9,442 nucleotides of DNA from positions 11,907 to 21,348 of the forward strand of contig PMOP01000065.1 of the NCBI GenBank assembly GCA_003161495.1, read 5' to 3'. This document shows, piece by piece, positions 1-7,067 of the stretch; within the stretch, counting starts at the first letter, position 1; the number at the start of each line of letters is the position of its first letter. A program made the translations under genes and the position numbers. Under the pieces are notes generated by a model that did no database searches, was not told where the DNA came from, and was given only the letters and a program-made list of their open reading frames with translations. Source of the stretch: Acidobacteriota bacterium (GTDB taxonomy: Bacteria > Acidobacteriota > Terriglobia > Acidiferrales > UBA7541).

Positions 1-1151
1 GAGTAGCGCGAGAGGCCGTCCGTGATCCAAACGTCGGAGGGAGTAGCGGCCGTGACCTGCGTCCCCCACCACTGATGCGCGACAAGATCCGCCAGCACCC
101 TTTCGTTGGGTTTTGCCGACCATTGCCGCGCGCTCAAAAGCACCAGGCCCGGCGCGGCAAATCCATCGACAGTTCCGTCCGGCAGTTGCGCCAACGTCAG
201 GCCGGGTTCAGGCAGCGGGCCAAATGCATCATTGTAAAAATCGAGGATGTGCGAAATCGCGTCCGCATATGCCGGCGCCGTGTCCGCAGCGGCAGGCGGC
301 GTGTAAATGGAATAGGTCGCGCCTTCCGCGTGCTCCGGGCTCAGTTGCAGCGCCGCGATCACGAATGTTCCAGCGGCTTCCGGTTTATCCACTCGATAGG
401 TGTAAAGCATGCGCTCGTTTTCGAGTGGAGGAGGCGCAGGGGCCTTCGTCGGAGATACTGCCGCGCCACGTCGCGTGTTGCCGAGCGCGTGACCGGGTGC
501 AGGAGCTGGTGCGGGAGCCGGAGCGGGAGTTACCGACACCGGTGCGCCCGCCGCTGTCCCGGTGCCCACGACCGTCATGTTCCCCGGGACTTCGATCTGA
601 AAAATTCCGGTATATCGATTCGAGGGAAAATCCGTCAGCGGAAACCACCGCGATGGAAGCAGCAAGTACCCGCCCTCATTGGCAATGTAGGCCATGCGCA
701 CGCCTTGATTCGGATCGCTCAAGCGCGTGGAAAGAGGCCCGCCATAGTCAAAAAACAGAGTGACTTTTCCGCCGGCAGGAATTGTATCGTCGAGCGTGAT
801 GTGTAATTTCAGGCTGGAGGTGTCGTCCCGATCGTAGGTCACGGGCTTTCCGGAGACGTCGCGCACGGAATTGACGCGCAGATTTTGATTGAGTTCCACT
901 TCTACGACCCGGGCCGCCTCTTTGGCCGCGAAGTCAACCTTCGCTTGCGCGTTCATGACCTGGCCTACCGCGTCGAGCGAAGCGCGAACCTCGTAGTACG
1001 TCGCGCGGAATGCGGCAGTGGGCGCGGTCTGAACCGGCGCGACGGCGCGGCCAGGACCCTGCGGCGCTCCCGGAGATTGGGCCCAGCCGGGCGCAGACAG
1101 ACCTGCAAGGCCTGCCAGGAACAGGAATAGGGGAAGTCGAAATTTCGACAT
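1..1151 (-). CDS. Exported M1 aminopeptidase-like protein, probably inactive (3' end outside window)
   Basis: The 383 visible residues start at an ATG with a weak AAAGG upstream. Residues 1-24 form a signal peptide (basic MSKFR, hydrophobic stretch, cleavage near GWA-Q), so the protein is exported. Residues about 45-200 resemble the N-terminal beta domain of M1 peptidases. A Pro-Ala linker (about 203-247, with five PA repeats at 209-219) separates this from the start of the catalytic domain. The M1 landmarks are recognisable but altered. The exopeptidase GxMEN box reads GFAAP (330-334). The zinc motif HExxH reads DLVAH (355-359) and runs into the typical QWWG. The third zinc ligand, Glu 19 residues after the second His, is Asp378 in the context DVWITDG. 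Only His359 of the three zinc ligands is standard, and the catalytic Glu is Leu356. Peptidase activity is therefore unlikely; a binding, scaffolding or regulatory role is inference. The frame is open throughout, so this is not a decayed gene. It follows lpxB with a 190-base gap. Confidence 0.85.
   Translation of the reverse strand, partial: MSKFRLPLFLFLAGLAGLSAPGWAQSPGAPQGPGRAVAPVQTAPTAAFRATYYEVRASLDAVGQVMNAQAKVDFAAKEAARVVEVELNQNLRVNSVRDVSGKPVTYDRDDTSSLKLHITLDDTIPAGGKVTLFFDYGGPLSTRLSDPNQGVRMAYIANEGGYLLLPSRWFPLTDFPSNRYTGIFQIEVPGNMTVVGTGTAAGAPVSVTPAPAPAPAPAPGHALGNTRRGAAVSPTKAPAPPPLENERMLYTYRVDKPEAAGTFVIAALQLSPEHAEGATYSIYTPPAAADTAPAYADAISHILDFYNDAFGPLPEPGLTLAQLPDGTVDGFAAPGLVLLSARQWSAKPNERVLADLVAHQWWGTQVTAATPSDVWITDGLSRY
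495..527 (-). repeat. Pro-Ala repeat-coding tract inside the M1-like gene
   Basis: Eleven alternating Pro/Ala codons (residues 209-219), using mixed synonymous codons (CCG, CCC, CCA, CCT with GCT/GCA/GCC). They form an extended, probably flexible linker between the N-terminal domain and the peptidase-like domain. The mixed codons argue that the tract is maintained as protein rather than being a young slippage product. Confidence 0.7.
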
Positions 1152-1247
1152 GAGCTTCAGGTGCCTTTCTAGCCGGCGGAGACCATCTACCACAATTAGG
1201 ATACCAACTTGACCTAATGAGTTGCCAGTCCAAGGTTATGTTGGTGG

Positions 1248-1321
1248 CAGTGGCGCAGGCTTCAGCCGTGGGGTTGGTGCAAGCCAGGCCTAAACCCCAC
1301 AGGCTGAAGCCTGCGCCACTG
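1248..1321. repeat. Inverted-pair palindromic element 1 (REP/BIME-like)
   Basis: The left arm at 1248-1275 and the right arm at 1293-1321 are inverted copies: 20 bases match perfectly, then 8 more after a one-base gap, around a 17-base centre. Each arm read 5' to 3' begins GTGGCGC and contains a small hairpin with a TTCA loop; the core stem is CAGGC/GCCTG. The left arm has lost one T, which leaves a bulge in its own stem. The element lies 20 bases after the lpxB stop and about 100 bases before the M1-like gene. Its head matches the GTRGCRC head of the other two elements in the window. The long combined stem could also slow transcription between the two genes, but there is no T tract typical of a terminator. 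Confidence 0.85.
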
Positions 1322-1341
1322 ATTCAGTCGCTAGATTCGCA

Positions 1342-2475
1342 TTACGACGGATTCAGCATCCCCGCGATCAGGTCCGCAGCGCGTTCGACCGCTCCGGGAG
1401 GACCGAGCTTTTCGCGAACTTGGGAGAGGCCTTGGCGCATTTCCGCGCGCGCGTCCGGCGAATCGAGGAGACGAATCGTTTCGTTCGCCAGGCGCGCGGG
1501 TGTGAAATCCTTCTGCACGAGTTCCGGCACGACCCGCTTGCCCGCGATCAGATTGACCATGGCGAACATGGGCGTGCGCACCAGCAACCGCGCGATGGCA
1601 GCTGTGAGAGGAGCGAGGCGATACACCACGATCATGGGCGCGTCCATCAGCGCGGCTTCCACGGTGGCCGTGCCGCTGGAAACTATCGAGAGGTCTGCCG
1701 CGCCCAGGGCGTCGTAGGTCGCATCTTCCACCACGTGCTTGGCCACATCAGGCACCAGATACTGCGCGATCTGGGATCGCTTTACGCCTGGCGCGAGGGC
1801 CAAAACGAATTGCACATTGTGATTCTTTCGGATCAAGCTGCAGGCTTGCATTAAAGTGGGCATATGATGCGCGATTTCGCCGGAGCGGCTCCCTGGCAGG
1901 ATCGCGACAATTGGCTTGCTCGCGTCCAGCCCGCAAGCGGCGGCAAACTCCGCGCGCGTTCTCTTCGCCGCCACATTTCCCACGAGCGGATGGCCGATAA
2001 AATCGGCCTCCACGTCGCGCGAGCGGTACCAATTTTCTTCAAAAGGGAAAATGCAGAGTGCCCGCGCAAATCGCCGCCGCACCAGATTTGCCCGCCACGG
2101 CCTCCACGCCCAGAACTGCGGACACACAAAATAAATATTCTGCACGCCCTGTCGCTTCAGCGCGCGCGCCAGCCGCAAATGAAAGCCCGGGAAATCGGTG
2201 AGGATTGCGAGCCGCGGTTTGCGTCGCGCCGCTTCGCCGAGCAGACGTTTCCACACGCGCTTCAGGGCCGGATACTTTTTTGCGATTTCGACAATTCCTA
2301 CGACGGATACTTCCGAACAGTCGGCTACGAGTTCGACGCCGGCTTCGCGCATGCGTGGGCCGCCCATGCCGAAGAGCTGAACGTCGGCGCGCGCGCGCAA
2401 CGCTGTCGCGAGGCGCGCCGCGTACATGTCGCCGGAAGCTTCGCCGGCGGAGATCAGGATTTGTGTGGGAGGCAT
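1342..2475 (-). CDS. lpxB: Lipid-A-disaccharide synthase
   Basis: A glycosyltransferase that joins UDP-2,3-diacylglucosamine to lipid X to give the tetraacyl disaccharide of lipid A, acting at the cytoplasmic face of the inner membrane. At 377 residues it has about the usual length of the family. Recognisable family blocks in order: GEASGD (11-16), GMGGPRM (36-42), TDFPGFHLR (93-101), the CPQFWAW block (118-124), FPFEENWY (143-150), FIGHPL (159-164), LPGSRSGEI (193-201), SSGTATVEAAL (266-276) and PELVQKDFTP (317-326). Asp94 in the DFPGF motif aligns with the conserved Asp of the DAPDF motif in enterobacterial enzymes. The start is fixed because GEASGD must lie close to the N-terminus and no other Met is available. 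There is no Shine-Dalgarno sequence; the leader next to the ATG is a repeat hairpin (see element 2). The gene stands apart from lpxA, lpxD and fabZ, its usual partners, and is flanked on both sides by repeat elements. Confidence 0.97.
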   Translation of the reverse strand: MPPTQILISAGEASGDMYAARLATALRARADVQLFGMGGPRMREAGVELVADCSEVSVVGIVEIAKKYPALKRVWKRLLGEAARRKPRLAILTDFPGFHLRLARALKRQGVQNIYFVCPQFWAWRPWRANLVRRRFARALCIFPFEENWYRSRDVEADFIGHPLVGNVAAKRTRAEFAAACGLDASKPIVAILPGSRSGEIAHHMPTLMQACSLIRKNHNVQFVLALAPGVKRSQIAQYLVPDVAKHVVEDATYDALGAADLSIVSSGTATVEAALMDAPMIVVYRLAPLTAAIARLLVRTPMFAMVNLIAGKRVVPELVQKDFTPARLANETIRLLDSPDARAEMRQGLSQVREKLGPPGAVERAADLIAGMLNPS

Positions 2476-2478
2476 TAT

Positions 2479-2582
2479 GTAGCACAGCCACTCTTGGCTG
2501 TGCGGTTTTGTAAGCCGTAAGTTTAGACTGCTTGATTCTATTGCGATCGCGAAAACCGCACAGGCAAGAGTGCCTGTGCTAC
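2479..2582. repeat. Inverted-pair palindromic element 2 (REP/BIME-like)
   Basis: Arms at 2479-2509 and 2552-2582 (31 bases each) are inverted copies with only two differences, separated by 42 bases. Each arm begins GTAGCAC and folds into its own hairpin with an 8-bp stem: GCACAGCC/GGCTGTGC in the left arm and GCACAGGC/GCCTGTGC in the right. The two differences between the arms are the two halves of one base pair (C-G swapped to G-C), so both stems stay perfectly paired. The element fills almost all of the gap between the exporter gene (stop 6 bases away) and lpxB (ATG 3 bases away). The central spacer holds the 8-base palindrome GCGATCGC at 2543-2550 and a TAGAAT hexamer (minus strand, 2540-2535) that could be a weak -10 box for lpxB, without a clear -35. 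Confidence 0.9.
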
Positions 2583-2588
2583 CAAAAG

Positions 2589-4466
2589 CTAATCATTGCC
2601 GGGAACGGAGGTGCCTGCTTCGCTTCCCGCGGTTTCGAAGGATGCGCGCAGCTCCTGGTCTTTGTACTGGAGCTGGTACAGGCGGTAATAAATCCCGCGC
2701 TCGGCGAGCAGTTCCTGATGCGAACCCTGCTCGCGTAATTTTCCTTTGTGGAAAACGAGAATGCGGTCGGCGTGCTGAATCGTACTGAGCCGGTGCGCGA
2801 TAACCAAAGCGGTGCGGCCTTCGAGCAAACGGTCAAGCGCTTCGCGAATCAGGATTTCGGTCTTGGTGTCCACGCTCGATGTCGCTTCGTCCAGAATCAG
2901 GAAGCGGGGGTTGTGCCCGAGCGCCCGCGCGAAGCTGATCAATTGGCGCTGCCCGACGGAAAAAGTAGCGCCGCGTTCGCTGACATTTGTTTCGACGCCC
3001 TCCGGCAAGGAATCCAGCAGGGAACCGAGCCCCACTTCGCGCAGAGCGGATTCGACACGCGCGCGGCTGATCTCTTCATCGCCGAGCCGCACATTCGATT
3101 CCAGCGTCCCGGTGAACAGGAACGGATCCTGCAACACGATGCCGAATTGCCGGCGCAATTGGTGCACGTCGTAGCGGCGAATATCCACGCCGTCGAGCAG
3201 AATCTCGCCGCGCTGAATTTCGTAGAACCGCAGCAGCAATTGGATGAGCGTGGTTTTTCCCGCGCCGGTGTGGCCGACGATGGCGAGCGTCTGTCCCGGC
3301 GCGATGTGGAAGGAAACGTCGCGCAAAACCCAATCATCTTCCTTCGGGTTCGCGCTGCCATGATAGGCGAACCACACCTTGCGAAATTCGATGTCTCCTC
3401 GCGGCGCGGTAAGGGGAAGCGGGGCTTCCGCGGGCGGTGCTGGCAGCGGCTCATCGAGCAATTTAAAAATGCGTTCGCACGCGGCCATGGCCGACTGCAG
3501 GATATTAAATTTTTCGCTCAAATCCTGAATGGGCCGGAAGAAGCGCTGCGCGTACTGCATGAAGGCGATCAGCGTTCCGACCGTGACCGCGCCGGCAAAC
3601 GAAAGCAGGCCGCCGTACCAGAACACGATGGCGATGGCCGTCATGCTGAAAAGCTCCACCGCGGGAAAGAAGACGGCGAAGGCCGTGATCGCGTCCTTGT
3701 AGGCTTCCATATGGATGCGATTCAATTCGGCGAATTGCTCCCCCGATTTCCGCTCGCGATTAAATATCTGCACGACGCTCATGCCGCTGATATGTTCCTG
3801 CAGGAACGAATTGATCCGCGCGATGGCCGTCCGGATCCGGCGGTTTGCGTCACGGACGCGCTCGCGGAAAATCCACGTCGAAATCATGATCAGCGGCAGC
3901 ACCGCAAAAGTGGCAAGAGCCAGCCGCCAGTTTTTCGCCATCATCACCGCGCCGATGCTGAGCAGCACGATGGCGTCATTAGCCATCGCAGCGATCCCGG
4001 CGGCGAACAAGTCGTTCAGCGCGTCCACATCCGTCGTTACACGCGTTACCAGGCGCCCCACGGGACTTCGATCATAAAAACTCATCGGCAGGCGCTGCAA
4101 ACGCTCGAAGATTTCTTTTCGCAAGTCGTAAAGGGTCTGCTGCCCCACGTTCTGCATGATCCGGACTTGCAAATACTGCACTGCGAAACTCAGCAGCAGG
4201 GCTGCAAGCGATAACAGCGAAATAAGAGCGACACCGCGGATAGCTGCCAAAATAGGAAGCGCGTGGTTGGAACCCGGAACAATGTACTTGTCCACGGTGA
4301 AGCCAAACAAATACGGGCCCACCACTTCCAGCGGCCCGACCAGCAATGTCAGCACGACCGCAAAGACCACACTCCACTTGTACGGCCGCAGATACGTCAT
4401 CAGCCGCCGCAAAAGCTGCGAGTCGTAGGCCTTTCCTAGGGCTTCCTCTTCCCGGAAGTCGCTCAT
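2589..4466 (-). CDS. ABC exporter half-transporter, subunit B (consensus Walker B, altered signature)
   Basis: A 625-residue type IV (MsbA/MdlB-like) exporter half. It has six predicted membrane segments in residues about 30-320, then an ATPase domain. ATPase landmarks: Walker A GHTGAGKT (398-405), Q-loop Gln446, signature FSVGQ (502-506) instead of LSGGQ, Walker B FLILDE (522-527) with the catalytic Glu527 present, and switch His558. The changed signature pairs with the changed Walker B of the neighbouring subunit. This is the pattern of heterodimeric exporters such as TM287/TM288 and MdlA/MdlB, in which one ATP site is degenerate and one hydrolyses ATP. The start overlaps the stop of subunit A as ATGA, with GGAA about 7 bases upstream. 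It is the last gene of the packed run, and a repeat element begins 6 bases after its TAG. The substrate is not shown by sequence; the flanking lpxB suggests a lipid or envelope molecule. Multidrug efflux is the main alternative. Confidence 0.95.
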   Translation of the reverse strand: MSDFREEEALGKAYDSQLLRRLMTYLRPYKWSVVFAVVLTLLVGPLEVVGPYLFGFTVDKYIVPGSNHALPILAAIRGVALISLLSLAALLLSFAVQYLQVRIMQNVGQQTLYDLRKEIFERLQRLPMSFYDRSPVGRLVTRVTTDVDALNDLFAAGIAAMANDAIVLLSIGAVMMAKNWRLALATFAVLPLIMISTWIFRERVRDANRRIRTAIARINSFLQEHISGMSVVQIFNRERKSGEQFAELNRIHMEAYKDAITAFAVFFPAVELFSMTAIAIVFWYGGLLSFAGAVTVGTLIAFMQYAQRFFRPIQDLSEKFNILQSAMAACERIFKLLDEPLPAPPAEAPLPLTAPRGDIEFRKVWFAYHGSANPKEDDWVLRDVSFHIAPGQTLAIVGHTGAGKTTLIQLLLRFYEIQRGEILLDGVDIRRYDVHQLRRQFGIVLQDPFLFTGTLESNVRLGDEEISRARVESALREVGLGSLLDSLPEGVETNVSERGATFSVGQRQLISFARALGHNPRFLILDEATSSVDTKTEILIREALDRLLEGRTALVIAHRLSTIQHADRILVFHKGKLREQGSHQELLAERGIYYRLYQLQYKDQELRASFETAGSEAGTSVPGND

Positions 4467-6391
4467 TCGCGTTCCAATTCTTCCTCGAGCAATTGCTTCT
4501 GGTACAAGTCGGCGTAATAGCCGCCGCGCTCCAGAAGTTCCACGTGCGTGCCGCGTTCGACGATGCTCCCATCGCGCAAGACCACGATTTGATCGGCGTG
4601 CTGCACGGTCGAGACGCGGTGGGAAATCAAAATGGTTGTTCGTTGCCGCAGGATCGCGTCCAGGCGTTTCAGGATGCGCTCTTCGGTTCCCGTATCCACA
4701 CTGGAAAGGGAATCGTCCAGGATTAGAATTTTGGGATCGCGAATTACGGCGCGCGCAATGGCGGATCGCTGTTTCTGGCCGCCGGAAAGCGTAATCCCGC
4801 GTTCACCGACCATGGTGTTGAACTGTGCGGGAAACTCTCCAATTTCAGCGGCGATGCTGGCAACATCGGCGGCTTCTTGAATCTCTTCATCGGTCGCGCT
4901 ATCCACTCCGAATGCGATGTTTTCACGCAGCGTCTCGCTGAACAGGAACGTATCCTGCGGCACATATCCTACGGCGCGCCGCAGCGTTTCGAGCGGCCAT
5001 TCACGGATCGGGCGCCCATCGACGAAAAGCGTTCCGGGAGGCGCTTCCCACAAGCGCGCGATCAGCGAGGCCAGCGTGGATTTCCCGCTTCCCGTGGGTC
5101 CTACCACCGCGAGAATGGACCCGGCCGGAACGCGCAACGAAATATCGTGCAGCACGGGTTTGTTTACCGCCGCGTTTCCATTCGATTTTGTTCCATCAGT
5201 ATCGCTTCGCACGGTTGGGTAGGTAAAAGTCAGGTTCCGAAATTCGATTTCGCCGCGGATTTCTTCCGCCTTGCCGAAGACGGCGTGCGCGTCGCTGATC
5301 TTCGGCTCCGAGTCGAGAATGTAATTCAGCCGGCCCATCGACGCGCCGCCACGCTGAAAGATGTTGGTGACGAATCCGAGCGCGATCATCGGAAAAATCA
5401 ATCGAGTCATGAACGTATAGAACGCGATCAACTCGCCGAGGGTGATCCGGTTCAGCACGACCTGGCGTCCGCCCTGCCAGAGGACGAGGATAAACGTCAG
5501 CCCAAACAGCATCTGGAGCAGCGGCATGAACAGGCTCCAGAAAAAAATCAGGCGCAGGTTTCGGTCAATGTATTCGCGGTTCGGGGCGTCAAATCCGCGA
5601 ATCTCCGCGTCCTCTTGCACGTAGGCGCGAACCACGCGCACGCCCGCCAGATTTTCCTGAGCCTTCGCGGAAAGGACCGCGAGCGACGCCTGAATTTTTC
5701 CGTAGAGCGCGTGGATTTGGCGGCCGAACAGCCAAACGCTGACGGCGACGATGGGCACGGGAAGCAGGACGTACACGCTGAGCGTCGCGGAAATCCAGAA
5801 CATTAGCGTCACGGCCAGCACCATGGTGGCGATTGTATTGGCGCTATACATGATGCCCGGCCCGAGCACCATGCGCACCGCGTTCAAATCATTCGTGCAG
5901 CGCGACATGAGTTCGCCCGTGCGGTTTCGCACATAGAATTCAGGTTCCATCTGCACGAGCTTGGACATCAGGTCATTGCGCAGGTCGTACTCAATGTCGC
6001 GGGAAAGTCCAATCAGGATTTGCCGAGTCCAATAGGAAAAGACGCCTTGCACAGCGCAGATGATCACCAGCGCCGAGCAAAACACCGCCAATGTATGCGG
6101 ATCCTTCGGATGGTAGTAGGGAAGAAGCGGACCGAGCGCGATTTGCGTCAAACGCCCGAGCTGCGCGAGCGGAACTTCGGCGCCCTTGAGGCAATCCGTG
6201 ATGGCGCCAAGAATGAGAGGCAGGAGCGTCCCGGTAATTCCCATTCCCGCCTGCGTAACAAAACCTATCGCCACTTCCGATTTGTGGCGCGCCACGTACG
6301 GAGACAAACGCTTGAGCTGCGCCCAGCCGGAGACGCGCTTCTGTGCCGTCTTCGGGACCGATCCTGACAGGGTATTTGCCGCTGCGCTCAT
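4463..6391 (-). CDS. ABC exporter half-transporter, subunit A (degenerate Walker B)
   Basis: A 642-residue exporter half of the MdlA/TM287 type. Membrane segments lie at about residues 40-62, 100-122, 180-200, 203-223, 280-306 and 320-345, followed by the ATPase domain. Landmarks: Walker A GPTGSGKS (431-438), Q-loop Gln479, canonical signature LSGGQ (535-539), Walker B ILILDD (555-560) with Asp560 where the catalytic Glu belongs, and switch His591. With subunit B it should form one consensus site (B's Walker motifs with A's LSGGQ) and one degenerate site (A's Walker motifs with B's FSVGQ). A hydrophilic insert of roughly 15 residues (about 395-410, rich in Ser, Asp, Asn and Gly) follows the A-loop region. 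Its ATG overlaps the stop of the lipoprotein gene by four bases and its stop overlaps the start of subunit B by four, which implies translational coupling and equal subunit supply. Confidence 0.95.
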   Translation of the reverse strand: MSAAANTLSGSVPKTAQKRVSGWAQLKRLSPYVARHKSEVAIGFVTQAGMGITGTLLPLILGAITDCLKGAEVPLAQLGRLTQIALGPLLPYYHPKDPHTLAVFCSALVIICAVQGVFSYWTRQILIGLSRDIEYDLRNDLMSKLVQMEPEFYVRNRTGELMSRCTNDLNAVRMVLGPGIMYSANTIATMVLAVTLMFWISATLSVYVLLPVPIVAVSVWLFGRQIHALYGKIQASLAVLSAKAQENLAGVRVVRAYVQEDAEIRGFDAPNREYIDRNLRLIFFWSLFMPLLQMLFGLTFILVLWQGGRQVVLNRITLGELIAFYTFMTRLIFPMIALGFVTNIFQRGGASMGRLNYILDSEPKISDAHAVFGKAEEIRGEIEFRNLTFTYPTVRSDTDGTKSNGNAAVNKPVLHDISLRVPAGSILAVVGPTGSGKSTLASLIARLWEAPPGTLFVDGRPIREWPLETLRRAVGYVPQDTFLFSETLRENIAFGVDSATDEEIQEAADVASIAAEIGEFPAQFNTMVGERGITLSGGQKQRSAIARAVIRDPKILILDDSLSSVDTGTEERILKRLDAILRQRTTILISHRVSTVQHADQIVVLRDGSIVERGTHVELLERGGYYADLYQKQLLEEELERE

Positions 6392-7047
6392 TTCAGAATG
6401 GACTGCGGAGTCTCCAGTGTCGGGACTTCGCTCAGGTACCTTTCATGGGAATCGTCGAACGATTGATAGCGTTTCGCACTCGGGTTCCAGCGTACATCGA
6501 AAGCCGGAGACTTCTGCTCGGAACTTTGGTCCGCGTTCACGTGAACGGCATCAGGCTTTTCCATCGGCGTGAACTTCATCTCCAAACCGTCCTTGGCATC
6601 CTGCGTGTATTCCAGCCGCCAGCCGTTAACGCGCGCCGCGAGAGAGCCTCGCAGATACCCATACGGATTTTTTAAATGTTCATCGCAAAGCAATACTTGC
6701 GACCACTTGCCGTCATTCTTTTCAAGCACTGCGGCTCGCGTGACAAAAATCGGCGGGGTATTTGCGCCGCTCGCATTTGGCGCCGCTTTCGTCGCGAAAC
6801 GATTTACGGCCAGCACTTGCTCCAACCCATTTTGCGCAAGATCTCCATGCGCCAGAACTTCCGCGTCTTTTCCAAGGGACGCTTCCGCGACTCCCCGCGC
6901 TTCATTGTCCTGCGCATCGGCGCGTTCTTCTGCCGCTTTCACCTCAGCAGGGACCTGCTGCTGCGCCGTTTGGCATCCCGCCAGGGAAAGCGCGAGGATC
7001 CAGGCTGACAGTGCCACTGTGGTGCGCAGTCTTCGTATCTTCATCAT
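6388..7047 (-). CDS. Predicted lipoprotein of unknown function
   Basis: About 219 residues. The first of two consecutive ATG codons (7047, 7044) is chosen because it gives a proper lipoprotein signal: basic MKIRRLR, a hydrophobic stretch, then the lipobox LAGC, with lipidated Cys24 or Cys25. The frame stays open to an ATG at 7125, but that would put a 26-residue hydrophilic extension before the signal and overlap the upstream gene by 58 bases. The mature part starts with a Gln/Ala/Glu-rich, probably helical tether and continues as a soluble domain with few cysteines. I recognise no family. Because there is no Asp right after the Cys, delivery to the outer membrane is plausible if Lol-like sorting rules apply. 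It starts 20 bases after the upstream stop and couples by ATGA to exporter subunit A. It may therefore be an accessory part of the exporter, though only gene order supports that. Confidence 0.8.
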   Translation of the reverse strand: MMKIRRLRTTVALSAWILALSLAGCQTAQQQVPAEVKAAEERADAQDNEARGVAEASLGKDAEVLAHGDLAQNGLEQVLAVNRFATKAAPNASGANTPPIFVTRAAVLEKNDGKWSQVLLCDEHLKNPYGYLRGSLAARVNGWRLEYTQDAKDGLEMKFTPMEKPDAVHVNADQSSEQKSPAFDVRWNPSAKRYQSFDDSHERYLSEVPTLETPQSILK

Positions 7048-7067
7048 CGTAATCGTAAGTCCGCGCA

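Noticed and set aside
1195..1218. Inverted repeat ATTAGG / CCTAAT with 12-base spacing before the M1-like gene, as an operator
   Set aside because: Six-base arms are expected by chance in a window this size and no convincing -35/-10 pair lies around it.
1152..1247. Promoter for the M1-like gene
   Set aside because: Hexamers such as TTGGAC and TATCCT occur on the minus strand but not at a workable spacing, so no promoter can be supported.
2543..2550. GCGATCGC palindrome as a HIP1-like genome signature
   Set aside because: Only a single occurrence was noticed, which says nothing about overrepresentation.
2748..4214. Long plus-strand open frame (488 codons) opposite the exporter gene
   Set aside because: It is antisense to a gene with complete ABC motifs, has no recognisable domain and no good start, and long opposite-strand frames are common in GC-rich coding DNA.
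4877..5806. Plus-strand open frame of 309 codons
   Set aside because: It is the mirror of exporter subunit A, whose motifs are unambiguous.
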